Positions 8,974-17,771 of a DNA stretch of 64,000 bases are shown in pieces. A program made the translations under genes and the position numbers. This DNA is from CAIKMD01 sp963729935 (GTDB lineage: Bacteria > Pseudomonadota > Alphaproteobacteria > ATCC43930 > CGMCC-115725): positions 310,001 to 374,000 of the forward strand of contig CAVSPW010000005.1 in NCBI GenBank assembly GCA_963729935.1, in the 5' to 3' direction. A model generated the notes under the pieces. It saw only the letters and a list, made by a program, of their open reading frames with translations. It searched no databases and was not told the origin of the DNA. How positions within the stretch are numbered: the stretch's first letter is position 1; every line of letters starts with the position of its first letter.

Positions 8974-9721
8974 CTAATCCGTCGGCGCCACGACCGCCAT
9001 GACCCGGCCGATCTCGTCATGGATGACCACGTCGGCATGGGCATCATGCTCGGTCGCCTCGCGGTTGACGATCGCCAGTCTGGCGCCGTTCTCCTTGGCC
9101 AAGAGCGGGAATCCCGCCGCCGGATAGACGACGAGCGACGAGCCCAGGACGATGAAGAGATCGCAATCGAGCGTCGCCTGCGCGGCGCGCTCCATCGCCG
9201 CTTGCGGCATGGCTTGGCCGAAAGAGATCGTCGCCGTCTTCACGAGGCCGTTGCAGTCGCGGCAGCGCGGGATCTCGCCGCGGCCCAGGAAGCTTTGCTT
9301 CAGCACATCGAGCTCGTGGCGAAGCCCGCAATCGAGGCAGGTCGCGTAGCTCGCATTGCCATGGAGCTCGATCACCTGCGCCGCGGGCACGCCGGATTCC
9401 TGGTGGAGATTGTCGACATTCTGCGTGATCACGGCGGTCACCTTGCCGCGGGCGACGAGACGCGCCACCGCGAAATGCCCGGCATTGGGCCGGGCGCCGA
9501 CCCATCGCATCGCGCCGGAAAAGGTCCGCGTCCAGGCCTCGCGGCGCTTATCCTCGCTTTGGACGAATTCATCGAAATAAATCGGCTTCATGCGGCTCCA
9601 GAACTCCGCCCGGGCTGCGAAAATCCGGAATGCCGGATTCGGTCGAGATGCCCGCGCCGGTGAAGACCACGGCGCGGCGCGCCGCGGCGACAAGCTCCGC
9701 CAGTCTTGCGCGATCGGACAT
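8974..9721 (-). pseudogene. NAD-dependent deacylase (sirtuin) interrupted by a one-base frameshift
   Basis: Two overlapping frames together encode a full sirtuin of about 248 residues. The first frame starts at ATG 9721 and carries FTGAGISTESGIPDFRSPGG, then runs into stop. The second frame resumes as FWSRMKPIYFDEFVQS and keeps all later landmarks: ITQNVDNLHQ, ELHGN, the zinc cysteine pairs CLDC and CRDC, and LGSSLVVYPA. The break lies at 9600-9604, where one extra base sits between SPGG and WSRM. The body is otherwise intact, so a very recent mutation, a sequencing error or a frameshifting site are all possible. The start lies 10 bases after the UbiD gene stop, so the two are cotranscribed. 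Confidence 0.85.
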
Positions 9722-9731
9722 GGTTTTCCGC

Positions 9732-11213
9732 TTACCCGCCCGGCCGCCCATCAAGCAGCCAGCCGAAGCGCTCGGCCGCCTTGCGCGCGACTTCGGGGCT
9801 GGGCGTGTTCGCGGGCGGGAACTTGTCGCGCCAACGGAAAGGCCGGCAGGCGTCGATCACCGCGACGGAATGCGTCATGTCGCGCGCCGCGCGCTTCTCG
9901 GGCGGCAAACGCGGATCGGCCGGGGAATCCCAAGAGCCTTCGATGAATTGGATCGACTCCTTGGGGTCGCTTCGCGTCAACATCGCCCAGAGGAGTTGGT
10001 CGAGATCGGTCACGTCGATATCGTCATCGACGACGATGATGTATTTGCAGGCATAGGCCGAGGCGCCGCATTGCGCGGCGATGTGGCCGGCCTGCACCGA
10101 ATGGCCGGGATAGCGTTGCTTGATCGAGACGCCGTGCAGGAGGCGCGCGCCGCCGACCTCGTGGCACCAGACCTGGCGCACTTCGGGCACGCCGGCGTTG
10201 GTCATGTTCTGCTTGATCATCGCCGAGCGCAGCACGGCGCGGTAGCGCGCCATCTCGTCCGGCCCGCCGCCCATCGGCGGCACGCCCAGGAGAATCGGAT
10301 CGTTGCGGTGATAGATCGCCTTGATGTCGAGCACGGTCGTCATCGAGGCGCCGCCCGCGTAATGCCCGGTCCATTCGCCGAAGGGCCCTTCCATCACCTT
10401 GCGATCGGGCGTGACATAGCCTTCGAGCACGATCTCGGCATTGGCCGGAAAAGGCAGCCCGGTCACCTTGCCGCGGACCATCTTCACCGGCCGTCCGCGC
10501 ATCCCGCCGATGATGTCGATCTCGAAAACACCATAAGGCGCCTCGACGCCGCCATAGAAGAAGGCGAGCGGGTCGCCGCCCAAGACCATCACCAGCGGCA
10601 TCGGCTGCCCCTTGGCGAAATATTTCGCGCGATGGAGATCGCCGTGATGGCCCGCGGCGATCAGCACGCCGACCGAGTTCTTGTCGTGCACCTGGGACCG
10701 ATAGGCGCCGGCATTGAGCCAGTTCTCTTCGGGATCGCGCGTGATGCTGTAGGTGCCCGTGCCGATATAGCGCCCGCCATCCTTTTCGTGCCAGATGGGC
10801 GCCGGGAATTTCAGCACGTCGACGTCGTCGCCGGTCAGGACATTCTCGAGAACCGGGCCGGTCTCGACGATTTCGTGGGGGATGGTGCGCGCGTTCTCGA
10901 GATAGGCCTTGCGGTAGGCGTCGCTGAGCTCCCATTTGCTGAGATCGTCGGGAAAGCCCAGGGTCATGTTGCGCCGCTTGCCGGCGAAGACGTTCAGCAG
11001 CAGGCGAAAGCCCTTGGCGCAGCCGGGAATCTCGTCGAAGACGACGCAGGGACCGTTTTCGGCGCGCAGCACCGCCTCGGCCGCAAGACCGATATCCTCC
11101 TGCCAGCTCGCGCCATCGACCTTGCGCACCTCGCCCAATCGCTCGGCGTAAGCGAGCCATTCGCGCAAATCATCGTAGGCGATATTGGCGGTGAAATTGC
11201 TTCGCTCGCTCAT
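9732..11213 (-). CDS. UbiD-family prenylated-FMN-dependent (de)carboxylase
   Basis: A 493-residue UbiD-family enzyme, which decarboxylates or carboxylates aromatic or unsaturated acids using prenylated FMN. The catalytic set is present: Arg172 (GAYRSQVHDK) and the Glu275/Glu280 pair of EGPFGE, at nearly the same spacing as the Arg-Glu-Glu triad of fungal Fdc1. FDEIPG near the N-terminus and FPAPIWHEKDGG are further family landmarks. GGAGG lies just before the ATG. No UbiX-type flavin prenyltransferase is found in the window, so the cofactor must come from elsewhere. It follows the molybdenum hydroxylase subunit gene by 110 bases and precedes the sirtuin by 10. Substrate is unknown. Confidence 0.92.
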   Translation of the reverse strand: MSERSNFTANIAYDDLREWLAYAERLGEVRKVDGASWQEDIGLAAEAVLRAENGPCVVFDEIPGCAKGFRLLLNVFAGKRRNMTLGFPDDLSKWELSDAYRKAYLENARTIPHEIVETGPVLENVLTGDDVDVLKFPAPIWHEKDGGRYIGTGTYSITRDPEENWLNAGAYRSQVHDKNSVGVLIAAGHHGDLHRAKYFAKGQPMPLVMVLGGDPLAFFYGGVEAPYGVFEIDIIGGMRGRPVKMVRGKVTGLPFPANAEIVLEGYVTPDRKVMEGPFGEWTGHYAGGASMTTVLDIKAIYHRNDPILLGVPPMGGGPDEMARYRAVLRSAMIKQNMTNAGVPEVRQVWCHEVGGARLLHGVSIKQRYPGHSVQAGHIAAQCGASAYACKYIIVVDDDIDVTDLDQLLWAMLTRSDPKESIQFIEGSWDSPADPRLPPEKRAARDMTHSVAVIDACRPFRWRDKFPPANTPSPEVARKAAERFGWLLDGRPGG

Positions 11214-11323
11214 GATCCTCCGGTCTTCAACGCGCCGGCATGCCGCTTTCGCGTTTCGCCGTACCGCGCGAACCGATCATAGCTTCGCGACCGGCGCCTG
11301 CCACCGGCTTTTTGCGCGCGGCG

Positions 11324-13678
11324 CTAGAGCGCGGAATCGCGCGATCGCGCCTCGGCGATGAGCGCCAGCAGCCGATCCGGCGTGATCGGCAGATCGCGCA
11401 GCTGGATCGCCAGCGGCCGCAGCGCGTCTTCGACCGCCGAGGCGATCACGGCGCTCGCCGCGATCGTGCCGCTTTCGGCCGCGCCCTTGACGCCCAAGGG
11501 ATTGAGCGGGGTCGGCGATTCCATGTGATGGATCTCGATCCGCGGCACCACCTCGGCGGTCGGGAGCAGATATTCGCCGTAATTGACGCTCTGCGGCTGG
11601 CCGCTTTCGTCGAAGACCATGCGCTCGAAGAGCGCGCTGCCGATGCCGTGCACCACGCCGCCGAGCACCTGGCCCTCGACCATCAGCGGATTGATCATCC
11701 GCCCGCAATCATGCACGACGACATAGCGCGTCAGCCGCACGAAGCCGGTCTCGATATCGACCTCGGCCTCGGCGACATGCGTGCCGTTGCAATAGGTGAG
11801 CGTCGGCGGCTGAAAATCGGCGGCCGCCGCAAGCCCCGGCGCCATGCCGCCGAGCAAGGGCATGCCGGGCAGCCCGCCCAAGGCGCGCGCGATCTGGCCA
11901 AGGCTGCGCCCATGGCCGGCGACGCCCTTCACCTGCACCACGCCGTCCCTCAACTCCAGATCCTCCGGCGCGGCTTCGAGCATTTCGGCGGCGGCGCGCA
12001 GCGCCTTCGCGCGCACCTCCTGCGCCGCCAGATAGATCGCATTGCCCGCGGTCACCGCTTGGCGGCTGGCGAAGGCGCCCTGCCCCAACGGTGCCGCCGC
12101 GGTGTCGCCCGCGACCACCGTCACGTCCTCGGCGCGCACGCCGAGCACGTCCTGCACGAGTTGGACCAGCATCGTCTTGGTGCCCTGGCCCTGCGCCGTG
12201 GCGCCGGTGGTGACGACCACCTTGCCCGAAGGCCCGACGCGCAGCGCCGCGCTCTCGAACGGACCGCGGCCGGTCCCCTCGACGTAATTGGCGAGCCCCA
12301 TCCCGATCCAGCGGCCTTCGCGCCGCGCCGCGTCCTGTCGCGCGGGGAAATCGTCCCATCCCGCCGCGGCGAGCGCGCGGCGCTGGCTTTCGGGATAATC
12401 GCCGCTGTCATAGGTCATGCGCGCGCCGTCGCGCGTCACGATCGGCGTGACGTAAGGCATCTGCTCGGGCCGGATCATGTTTCGACGGCGGACCTCGTCG
12501 CGCGGCAGGCCGAGCGATGCCGCGATCCGGTCGAGCAGACGCTCCATGACGTAAGTGCCTTGCGGGCGTCCGGCGCCGCGCGTCGGCGCCGCCGGCGCCA
12601 GATTGGTCAGGCAAAGCGCGATATCGAGCCGATAGGCCGGAAGCACGTAAGGTCCGACCAGATTGGTCGCGGCGTTGTAGGGCAGCGCCACGCCGTAAGG
12701 CGTGCAGGCGCCGTGATCATGCGCGAGCCGCCCGCGAATGGCGAGCAGGCGCCCTTCGTCGTCGGCGGCCGCCTCGACATCCCAAACCTGATCGCGCTCT
12801 TGCGCGGCGGCGACAAAATTCTCGCGCCGGTCTTCGATCCATTTGATCGGACGCCGCAACAGAAGCGAGGCGGCCGGAATCGCCAACTCCTCGGGATGAA
12901 ACACCGCCTTCGAACCGAAACCGCCGCCGGTATCGGGCACGACGACGCGAATCCGATGCTCGGCCAGGCCCAGCGCCTCGACGAGAACGCCCTTGGCGCG
13001 ATGCGGCAGCTGGGTGTTGATCCAACAGGTCAGCAGATCCTCGACCGGATCGAAGCGGGCGACGATGCCGCGGGTCTCGATCGAGTGACCGCCGCCCTTG
13101 TTGAGGCGGAAGCGCTCGGCGAAGCGATGCGCGGCGGCCGCAAACGCGCCCTCGACATCGCCGTAATCGATGGCGTGGCGGGCGACCAGATTGTCCGGGC
13201 AATCGAGCCGCGCGCGCGGGGCACCCGGCTCGAGCCCGGCGCAAGGATCGACCACCGCCGGCAGCGGCTCGAAATCGAGTTCGATCGCCGCCGCCGCATC
13301 CTCGGCGAGGTGCCGGCTCGACGCGATCACGAGCGCGACCGGTTCGCCGACATAGCACAATTCGTCGCGCACCAGCGCATAGGGATCGACGTGAAAGCGG
13401 ATCGCGGCGGTCGGCACCGCCAGCGGAATTCGATCGCCGCTCAGAAGCGGCCGCAACTCGGCATAGGTGAGGACCGCGTGAACCCCCTCCGTGGCGCGCG
13501 CCGCCGCCGCGTCGATCCGGTTCAATCGCGCATGCGCGATCGGGCTCCTGAGAAACGCCGCATGCAGCAGCCCCTCGATTTCGATGTCGTCGACGAAGCG
13601 GCCCCGGCCGCGCAGCAGCGCCGCATCCTCGATGCGTCGCATGCGGCGACCAATGAAAGGCGGAGGTGCGGAAGGCAT
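11324..13678 (-). CDS. Xanthine dehydrogenase-family molybdopterin-binding (large) subunit A
   Basis: A 784-residue molybdenum hydroxylase large subunit. It starts with the typical IGRRMRRIEDAALLRGRGRFVDDI, here as the a/b hammerhead region (about 10-130), followed by the Mo-pterin domains with GGGFGSK, RGAGRPQ and the catalytic Glu735 in GVKGAAESG. Such enzymes hydroxylate N-heterocycles, aldehydes or CO and normally need a FAD subunit and a 2Fe-2S subunit; neither gene is found beside it or elsewhere in the window. It has no signal peptide. It is divergent from the alpha/beta hydrolase across 157 bases and runs towards the UbiD gene. Confidence 0.92.
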   Translation of the reverse strand: MPSAPPPFIGRRMRRIEDAALLRGRGRFVDDIEIEGLLHAAFLRSPIAHARLNRIDAAAARATEGVHAVLTYAELRPLLSGDRIPLAVPTAAIRFHVDPYALVRDELCYVGEPVALVIASSRHLAEDAAAAIELDFEPLPAVVDPCAGLEPGAPRARLDCPDNLVARHAIDYGDVEGAFAAAAHRFAERFRLNKGGGHSIETRGIVARFDPVEDLLTCWINTQLPHRAKGVLVEALGLAEHRIRVVVPDTGGGFGSKAVFHPEELAIPAASLLLRRPIKWIEDRRENFVAAAQERDQVWDVEAAADDEGRLLAIRGRLAHDHGACTPYGVALPYNAATNLVGPYVLPAYRLDIALCLTNLAPAAPTRGAGRPQGTYVMERLLDRIAASLGLPRDEVRRRNMIRPEQMPYVTPIVTRDGARMTYDSGDYPESQRRALAAAGWDDFPARQDAARREGRWIGMGLANYVEGTGRGPFESAALRVGPSGKVVVTTGATAQGQGTKTMLVQLVQDVLGVRAEDVTVVAGDTAAAPLGQGAFASRQAVTAGNAIYLAAQEVRAKALRAAAEMLEAAPEDLELRDGVVQVKGVAGHGRSLGQIARALGGLPGMPLLGGMAPGLAAAADFQPPTLTYCNGTHVAEAEVDIETGFVRLTRYVVVHDCGRMINPLMVEGQVLGGVVHGIGSALFERMVFDESGQPQSVNYGEYLLPTAEVVPRIEIHHMESPTPLNPLGVKGAAESGTIAASAVIASAVEDALRPLAIQLRDLPITPDRLLALIAEARSRDSAL

Positions 13679-13751
13679 GATGACCGCGCGCTAGGTATGG
13701 GCCGTGGCCTTCTTTGTCAATAAGCCGCCCGGCGCGGCGACAGACGCCGCG

Positions 13752-13780
13752 TTGTCCTGCGGCCGCGAAGGGAGTATTTT
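13752..13780 (+). promoter_or_regulatory. Putative sigma-70-type promoter for the alpha/beta hydrolase
   Basis: TTGTCC (13752-13757) and TATTTT (13775-13780) have a 17-base spacer and lie 55 bases before the hydrolase ATG. Exactly the same two hexamers with the same spacing occur before pobA (53875-53903), which strengthens both calls. Confidence 0.45.
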
Positions 13781-13835
13781 CGGACCATCGGCGTAAAACT
13801 GAAAACGGCAATCAAGCCAGGAAGAGGAGGACAGC

Positions 13836-15089
13836 ATGGACCGCCAACCCCAGCCCATTCTCGACAAGCGCGGCGAGCCGCATGTGCAGCGTTGGAGCGA
13901 ACAGCGCTGGCTCATCGACAACATCATTCGTGCCAACGGGGTCGACTGGGACCAGCCGCGCTCGCTCTATTTGAGCGCGCCCTGCGGCGGCGAGGCCAAT
14001 GCCGACTTCGCCGCAATCCGTCAGCGCGTGCAGAAAATGGCCGATATCGGTCCGGCGTTCGAGGCGGTCGCGCGGCGCCGCGAAGCCAAGGCGAAGACCG
14101 CCGCCGAGGCCGAGCTGATGATCACGGCGCGCGACAATTACTTCATGGCGGCGGTGCATTGGGGCGCGGCGCAATGGCCCTATGATCAGAACGACGAAAC
14201 CAACATCGCGTACAATCAAAAGAAACGCGAATGCTACGCGAAATACGCCGAACTCGCCGATCACCGGGTCGAAGCCGCATGGATCCCCTTCCAGGACAAG
14301 ATCGTGCCGGCCTGGTTCCATTTGCCGCCGGGCTACAAGGGCGGACGCATCCCGGTAGTGATCGCGATCCCGGGCATGGACAGCTTCAAGGAGGTCAATG
14401 TCGCGCTCTATGGCGACCGCTGGCTCAATCGCGGCATGGCCGTCCTGGCGGTGGACGGGCCGGGGCAATATGAGGCGCCGATCCTCGGCACCTATTTCAC
14501 CGTCGAGAACTGGATCGCGGCGGCAAAGCCGATCGTCGATTGGCTGGTGGCGCGGCCGGAGATCGATGCCGACCGGATCGGCGTCACCGGCACGAGCTTC
14601 GGCTCCTTCTTCGGCACCATCCTCACCGCCAACGAGCCGCGCATCCGCGCCTGCGCGGTGATGTCCGTCTGCCACGAGCCGGGCTGCCATACCATCTTCC
14701 AGGAGGCCTCGCCGACCTTCAAGAAGCGTTTCATGTACATGTCGGGCATCACCGACGAGGCGAAGTTCGACGAGTTCCGCAAGACCATCACCTGGGAAGG
14801 CCATGCCGAGAAGATCCGCGTGCCCTATCTCTGCGTCGCGGGCGAGGCGGAGGAGCTGAGCCCGCTCGAGCATTCGGAACGGCTGGTGCGGACGGTCAAG
14901 GGGCCGAAGCGCATGGTCGTCTACCAGGATTCGCGCCATTCCGTCGGCAACGTCCCGGCCGCCAATCTCGGCCCCTTCCCGCCCGGGCTGGTGGCGGATT
15001 GGATGGCCGACCGGCTCGCCGGAAAGCCCTTCCCGAGCGAGCATTGGTATGTCACCGCGACCGGGCAGATCAACAAGACGCCCTATTGA
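13836..15089 (+). CDS. Alpha/beta hydrolase with N-terminal helical region (DUF1100/FrsA or C-C hydrolase type)
   Basis: A 417-residue hydrolase with about 140 residues of mainly helical sequence before an alpha/beta core. The nucleophile elbow is GTSFG (Ser254), and a His occurs late in DSRHSVG. This layout resembles the family that holds FrsA-like esterases and 2,6-dihydroxypseudooxynicotine hydrolase, a C-C bond hydrolase of nicotine breakdown; the resemblance is in architecture and cannot fix the substrate. GAGGAGGAC precedes the ATG. It is divergent from the molybdenum hydroxylase subunit gene and is followed by a strong stem-loop, so it is probably a single-gene unit. Confidence 0.8.
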   Translation: MDRQPQPILDKRGEPHVQRWSEQRWLIDNIIRANGVDWDQPRSLYLSAPCGGEANADFAAIRQRVQKMADIGPAFEAVARRREAKAKTAAEAELMITARDNYFMAAVHWGAAQWPYDQNDETNIAYNQKKRECYAKYAELADHRVEAAWIPFQDKIVPAWFHLPPGYKGGRIPVVIAIPGMDSFKEVNVALYGDRWLNRGMAVLAVDGPGQYEAPILGTYFTVENWIAAAKPIVDWLVARPEIDADRIGVTGTSFGSFFGTILTANEPRIRACAVMSVCHEPGCHTIFQEASPTFKKRFMYMSGITDEAKFDEFRKTITWEGHAEKIRVPYLCVAGEAEELSPLEHSERLVRTVKGPKRMVVYQDSRHSVGNVPAANLGPFPPGLVADWMADRLAGKPFPSEHWYVTATGQINKTPY

Positions 15090-15108
15090 TCGAGCGATAA
15101 TCCTCGCC

Positions 15109-15142
15109 TCGGGGCGCGCAATGTTTTCGTTGCGCGCCCCGA
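15109..15142 (+). terminator. Stem-loop terminator after the alpha/beta hydrolase
   Basis: A perfect 13-base-pair stem (15109-15121 with 15130-15142) encloses the loop TGTTTTCG, 20 bases after the hydrolase stop. There is no T-run after it, so it may stop transcription only partly or act as a 3' end stabiliser. Confidence 0.55.
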
Positions 15143-15212
15143 TCGCGTCGAGGGTCGCGCCTCTTGGCGCACGGCGACGCGAGATCGCCCGATCGCGAGC
15201 AAATCGACGCCT

Positions 15213-15242
15213 TTGACTCGGCCTCTCTCCAAACGGTAGAGT
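15213..15242 (+). promoter_or_regulatory. Putative sigma-70-type promoter for the NMT1-type ABC operon
   Basis: TTGACT (15213-15218) and TAGAGT (15237-15242) are separated by 18 bases and lie 100 bases before the ATPase ATG, after the hydrolase terminator. The -10 match is only moderate. Confidence 0.3.
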
Positions 15243-15341
15243 TTCATCAGAACGGCGACGCTGCAGCGCGGGGCCAAGAGCCCCCGTCGCTGCGGAAGAT
15301 CGCTGCCGAGAGAAACTCGTTCAGGGAGCGGAACCGGCGCC

Positions 15342-16112
15342 ATGACCCCCTATATTCAAGGTCGCAACGTCAACCTCACCTTCCGGCCGCCGAACCGCGC
15401 GCCGGTGCGGGCGCTGCAAAGCTTCGACATCGACGTCCGCGAAGGCGAGTTCTTGTCGATCGTCGGGCCGTCCGGTTGCGGCAAAAGCACGTTCCTTTCG
15501 ATTCTGCTCGGCCTGCTGAAGCCCGATTCGGGCGATCTCGATCTGCACGGCAAGCGGATCGACGGGCCCGGCACCGACCGCGCCATGGTGTTCCAGGAAT
15601 TCGGCCTGCTGCCCTGGCGGTCCGTGCAGCAGAATGTCGAGCTCGGGCTGCAATTGAAGGGCGTGGCGGGCGCGGAGCGCCGCGACATCGCGGGCCGGTT
15701 CATCGAGATGGTCGGGCTCGTCGGCTTCGAAGGGCATTATCCCCATGAATTGTCGGGCGGGATGAAGCAGCGCGTCGGGCTTGCGCGCGCGCTCGCAACC
15801 GACCCCGACGTGCTTTTGATGGACGAACCCTTCGCCGCGCTCGACGCGCAGACCCGCGACCTCATGCAGGTCGAGCTGCTGCGCATCTGGCAGGAAGCGC
15901 GCAAGACCGTTCTTTTCGTCACGCACCAGATCGACGAGGCGATCTATCTTTCCGACCGCGTCCTCGTGATGACCAAGCGCCCGGGACGCGCCAAGAAGAT
16001 CTTCGACATCGACCTGCCGCGGCCGCGCGATTACGAGATGCGGGTGACGCCGGAATTCAACGATCTGAAGCTCGAGATCTGGCACGCCCTGAAAGACGAG
16101 ATCACGGTCTAG
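15342..16112 (+). CDS. ABC transporter ATP-binding protein (SsuB/TauB/NrtD-like)
   Basis: A 256-residue ATPase of the nitrate/sulfonate/taurine importer class. Walker A is GPSGCGKST (residues 42-50), the Q-loop is MVFQEFGLLPW, the signature is LSGGMKQRVGLARAL and Walker B is VLLMDEPFAALD, with the switch His in VTHQIDEA. It is first gene of a three-gene operon; gaps to the two permease genes are three bases each. The matching binding protein is probably the convergent gene at 17772-18803. Confidence 0.93.
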   Translation: MTPYIQGRNVNLTFRPPNRAPVRALQSFDIDVREGEFLSIVGPSGCGKSTFLSILLGLLKPDSGDLDLHGKRIDGPGTDRAMVFQEFGLLPWRSVQQNVELGLQLKGVAGAERRDIAGRFIEMVGLVGFEGHYPHELSGGMKQRVGLARALATDPDVLLMDEPFAALDAQTRDLMQVELLRIWQEARKTVLFVTHQIDEAIYLSDRVLVMTKRPGRAKKIFDIDLPRPRDYEMRVTPEFNDLKLEIWHALKDEITV

Positions 16113-16115
16113 ACC

Positions 16116-16907
16116 ATGGCGGACGAGCCCCAATATCGTCTCGGCTTTGCGGCACGCCACCGCAACCTGCTCCTTGGTTGCTTGTCGGTGGCCATCTTCT
16201 TTGCCCTCTGGCAGGGGGTGTTTCTCTTCGCGCCATTCGATCCGCTGTTCTTGACCAAACCCAGCCTCATCGCCTCGGCGCTCGTCGATATGATCGGCTC
16301 GGGCGATTTGTTCCACGACTTCGCGGTCAGCGGCGTGCCGTTTCTCTATGGTTTCATCTCCGCTTCGGTCGTCGGGGTCGCCATCGGCATCGTCATGGGT
16401 TGGCGCCGGCGCGTGGGCTACGCGCTCGACCCGTTGATGACGGCGCTCTATGCGAGCCCCCTGGTCGCGTTCGCGCCGCTCATCGTCGTCTTCGTCGGCG
16501 TCGGCGTCACGGCCAAGACCCTGATCATCTTCGTTCTCGCCGTCTTCCCCTTCATCTTCAACGCCTATGCCGGCGTGCGCGCGGTCGATCCTCTCCTGAT
16601 CAGCGTCGTCCGCTCGCTCGGCGGCAAGGAGTGGGATCTCTACGTCAAGGTGATCGTGCCGAGCGTCTTGCCTTACATCGTCGCCGCCGCGCGGATCGCG
16701 GTCGGCCGCGCGCTGATCGGCGTGCTGATCGCCGAGTTCTTCGCGGCGTCGGAAGGCATCGGCTACGCCATCGAGCGATACGGCAATCTCTTCGCGATGG
16801 ACCGCATGTTCGGCGCGATTTTGGCGATCATGCTGGTCGCCGTCGCCTTCACCGAGGGCATACGCTGGGCGGAACGCACGGCCTTTCCCTGGCGCGTGGG
16901 GCGCTAG
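16116..16907 (+). CDS. ABC transporter permease (SsuC-like), first of two
   Basis: A 263-residue inner-membrane protein with about six hydrophobic segments and the EAA-type loop (SLGGKEWDLYVKVIVPSVLP) that docks on the ATPase. It begins three bases after the ATPase gene and ends three bases before the second permease gene, so the importer probably uses a heterodimeric channel. Substrate is unknown. Confidence 0.92.
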   Translation: MADEPQYRLGFAARHRNLLLGCLSVAIFFALWQGVFLFAPFDPLFLTKPSLIASALVDMIGSGDLFHDFAVSGVPFLYGFISASVVGVAIGIVMGWRRRVGYALDPLMTALYASPLVAFAPLIVVFVGVGVTAKTLIIFVLAVFPFIFNAYAGVRAVDPLLISVVRSLGGKEWDLYVKVIVPSVLPYIVAAARIAVGRALIGVLIAEFFAASEGIGYAIERYGNLFAMDRMFGAILAIMLVAVAFTEGIRWAERTAFPWRVGR

Positions 16908-16910
16908 GTC

Positions 16911-17771
16911 ATGAGCGAATCGGGCGCCCTTCCCGTCAATATGGCCCGGGCCACGACCGAGGACGAACTCGGCGTGACGACGAAGAGCCTGTGGCAACGT
17001 TCGGAATCGACCCTGCTCGGGAGCGGCACGATCGTGCTGGTCCTGGTCTTGTGGGAGGGCCTGCCGCGGCTCATTCACTTGTCGGCGGGAACGCGTCTCT
17101 TCTTCGCCACGCCGAGCCAGATCATCGCCACGCTATGGGAGATGTTCGCCACCGGCAGCATCTGGGAGCCCCTTGGGGTCAGCGCCAGCGGTTTCGCCGT
17201 CGGCCTCGGATTGGCCATCCTTGTCGGCCTGCCTCTGGGGGTTCTGCTCGGCCGCTCGCGGACCTTGGACGCTTTGTTCGACCCCTTCATCACGGCTCTC
17301 AACGCGACGCCGCGGCTCGTGTTCCTGCCTCTCCTGTTGCTTTGGCTCGGGCTCGGCCTGTGGTCGAAGGTGACGATCGTCTTCCTCGGCGCGTTGTTGC
17401 CGATGGTGATCAATACCTTCGAAGGCGTGCGCAACACCGACAAGGTTCTGGTCAATGTCGTCCGCTCCTTCGGCGCCAAGGAATGGGACATCGCGCGCCT
17501 GGTCGTGGTGCCGAACGCGATGCCTTATATCGTCGCGGGCTTGAGGCTCGCGATCGGGCGCGCCATCCTTGGCGTCGTCGTCTCCGAGTTCTTCGGCTCG
17601 GATGCGGGGCTCGGGGTCATCATGGTGCGCGCCGCGAGCCGTTATCAGGTCGACGTCGTCTTCGCCGGCGTGATCGTCTTCGCCGCGCTCTCCTTGGCGA
17701 TGACCTCGCTCGTCAAGCTGCTCGAAACCCGCGTCAGCCGCTGGCGGCCGCAACACCTCGCCGAGGATTGA
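16911..17771 (+). CDS. ABC transporter permease (SsuC-like), second of two
   Basis: A 286-residue inner-membrane permease paralogous to its upstream neighbour, with the EAA-type loop SFGAKEWDIARLVVVPNAMP and about six membrane segments after a soluble N-terminal stretch of 40 residues. Its stop codon abuts the stop of the convergent binding-protein gene (17771/17772) with no bases between, so the two units probably evolved as one locus. Confidence 0.92.
   Translation: MSESGALPVNMARATTEDELGVTTKSLWQRSESTLLGSGTIVLVLVLWEGLPRLIHLSAGTRLFFATPSQIIATLWEMFATGSIWEPLGVSASGFAVGLGLAILVGLPLGVLLGRSRTLDALFDPFITALNATPRLVFLPLLLLWLGLGLWSKVTIVFLGALLPMVINTFEGVRNTDKVLVNVVRSFGAKEWDIARLVVVPNAMPYIVAGLRLAIGRAILGVVVSEFFGSDAGLGVIMVRAASRYQVDVVFAGVIVFAALSLAMTSLVKLLETRVSRWRPQHLAED

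Noticed and set aside
9630..11282. A 550-codon plus-strand frame opposite the UbiD gene
   Set aside because: Antisense shadow; the minus strand carries the complete UbiD active site.
11240..13723. An 827-codon open frame on the plus strand opposite the molybdenum hydroxylase subunit gene
   Set aside because: It is antisense to a gene with clear family motifs, is rich in Arg, His and Asp without any domain pattern, and is a usual by-product of GC-rich codon bias.
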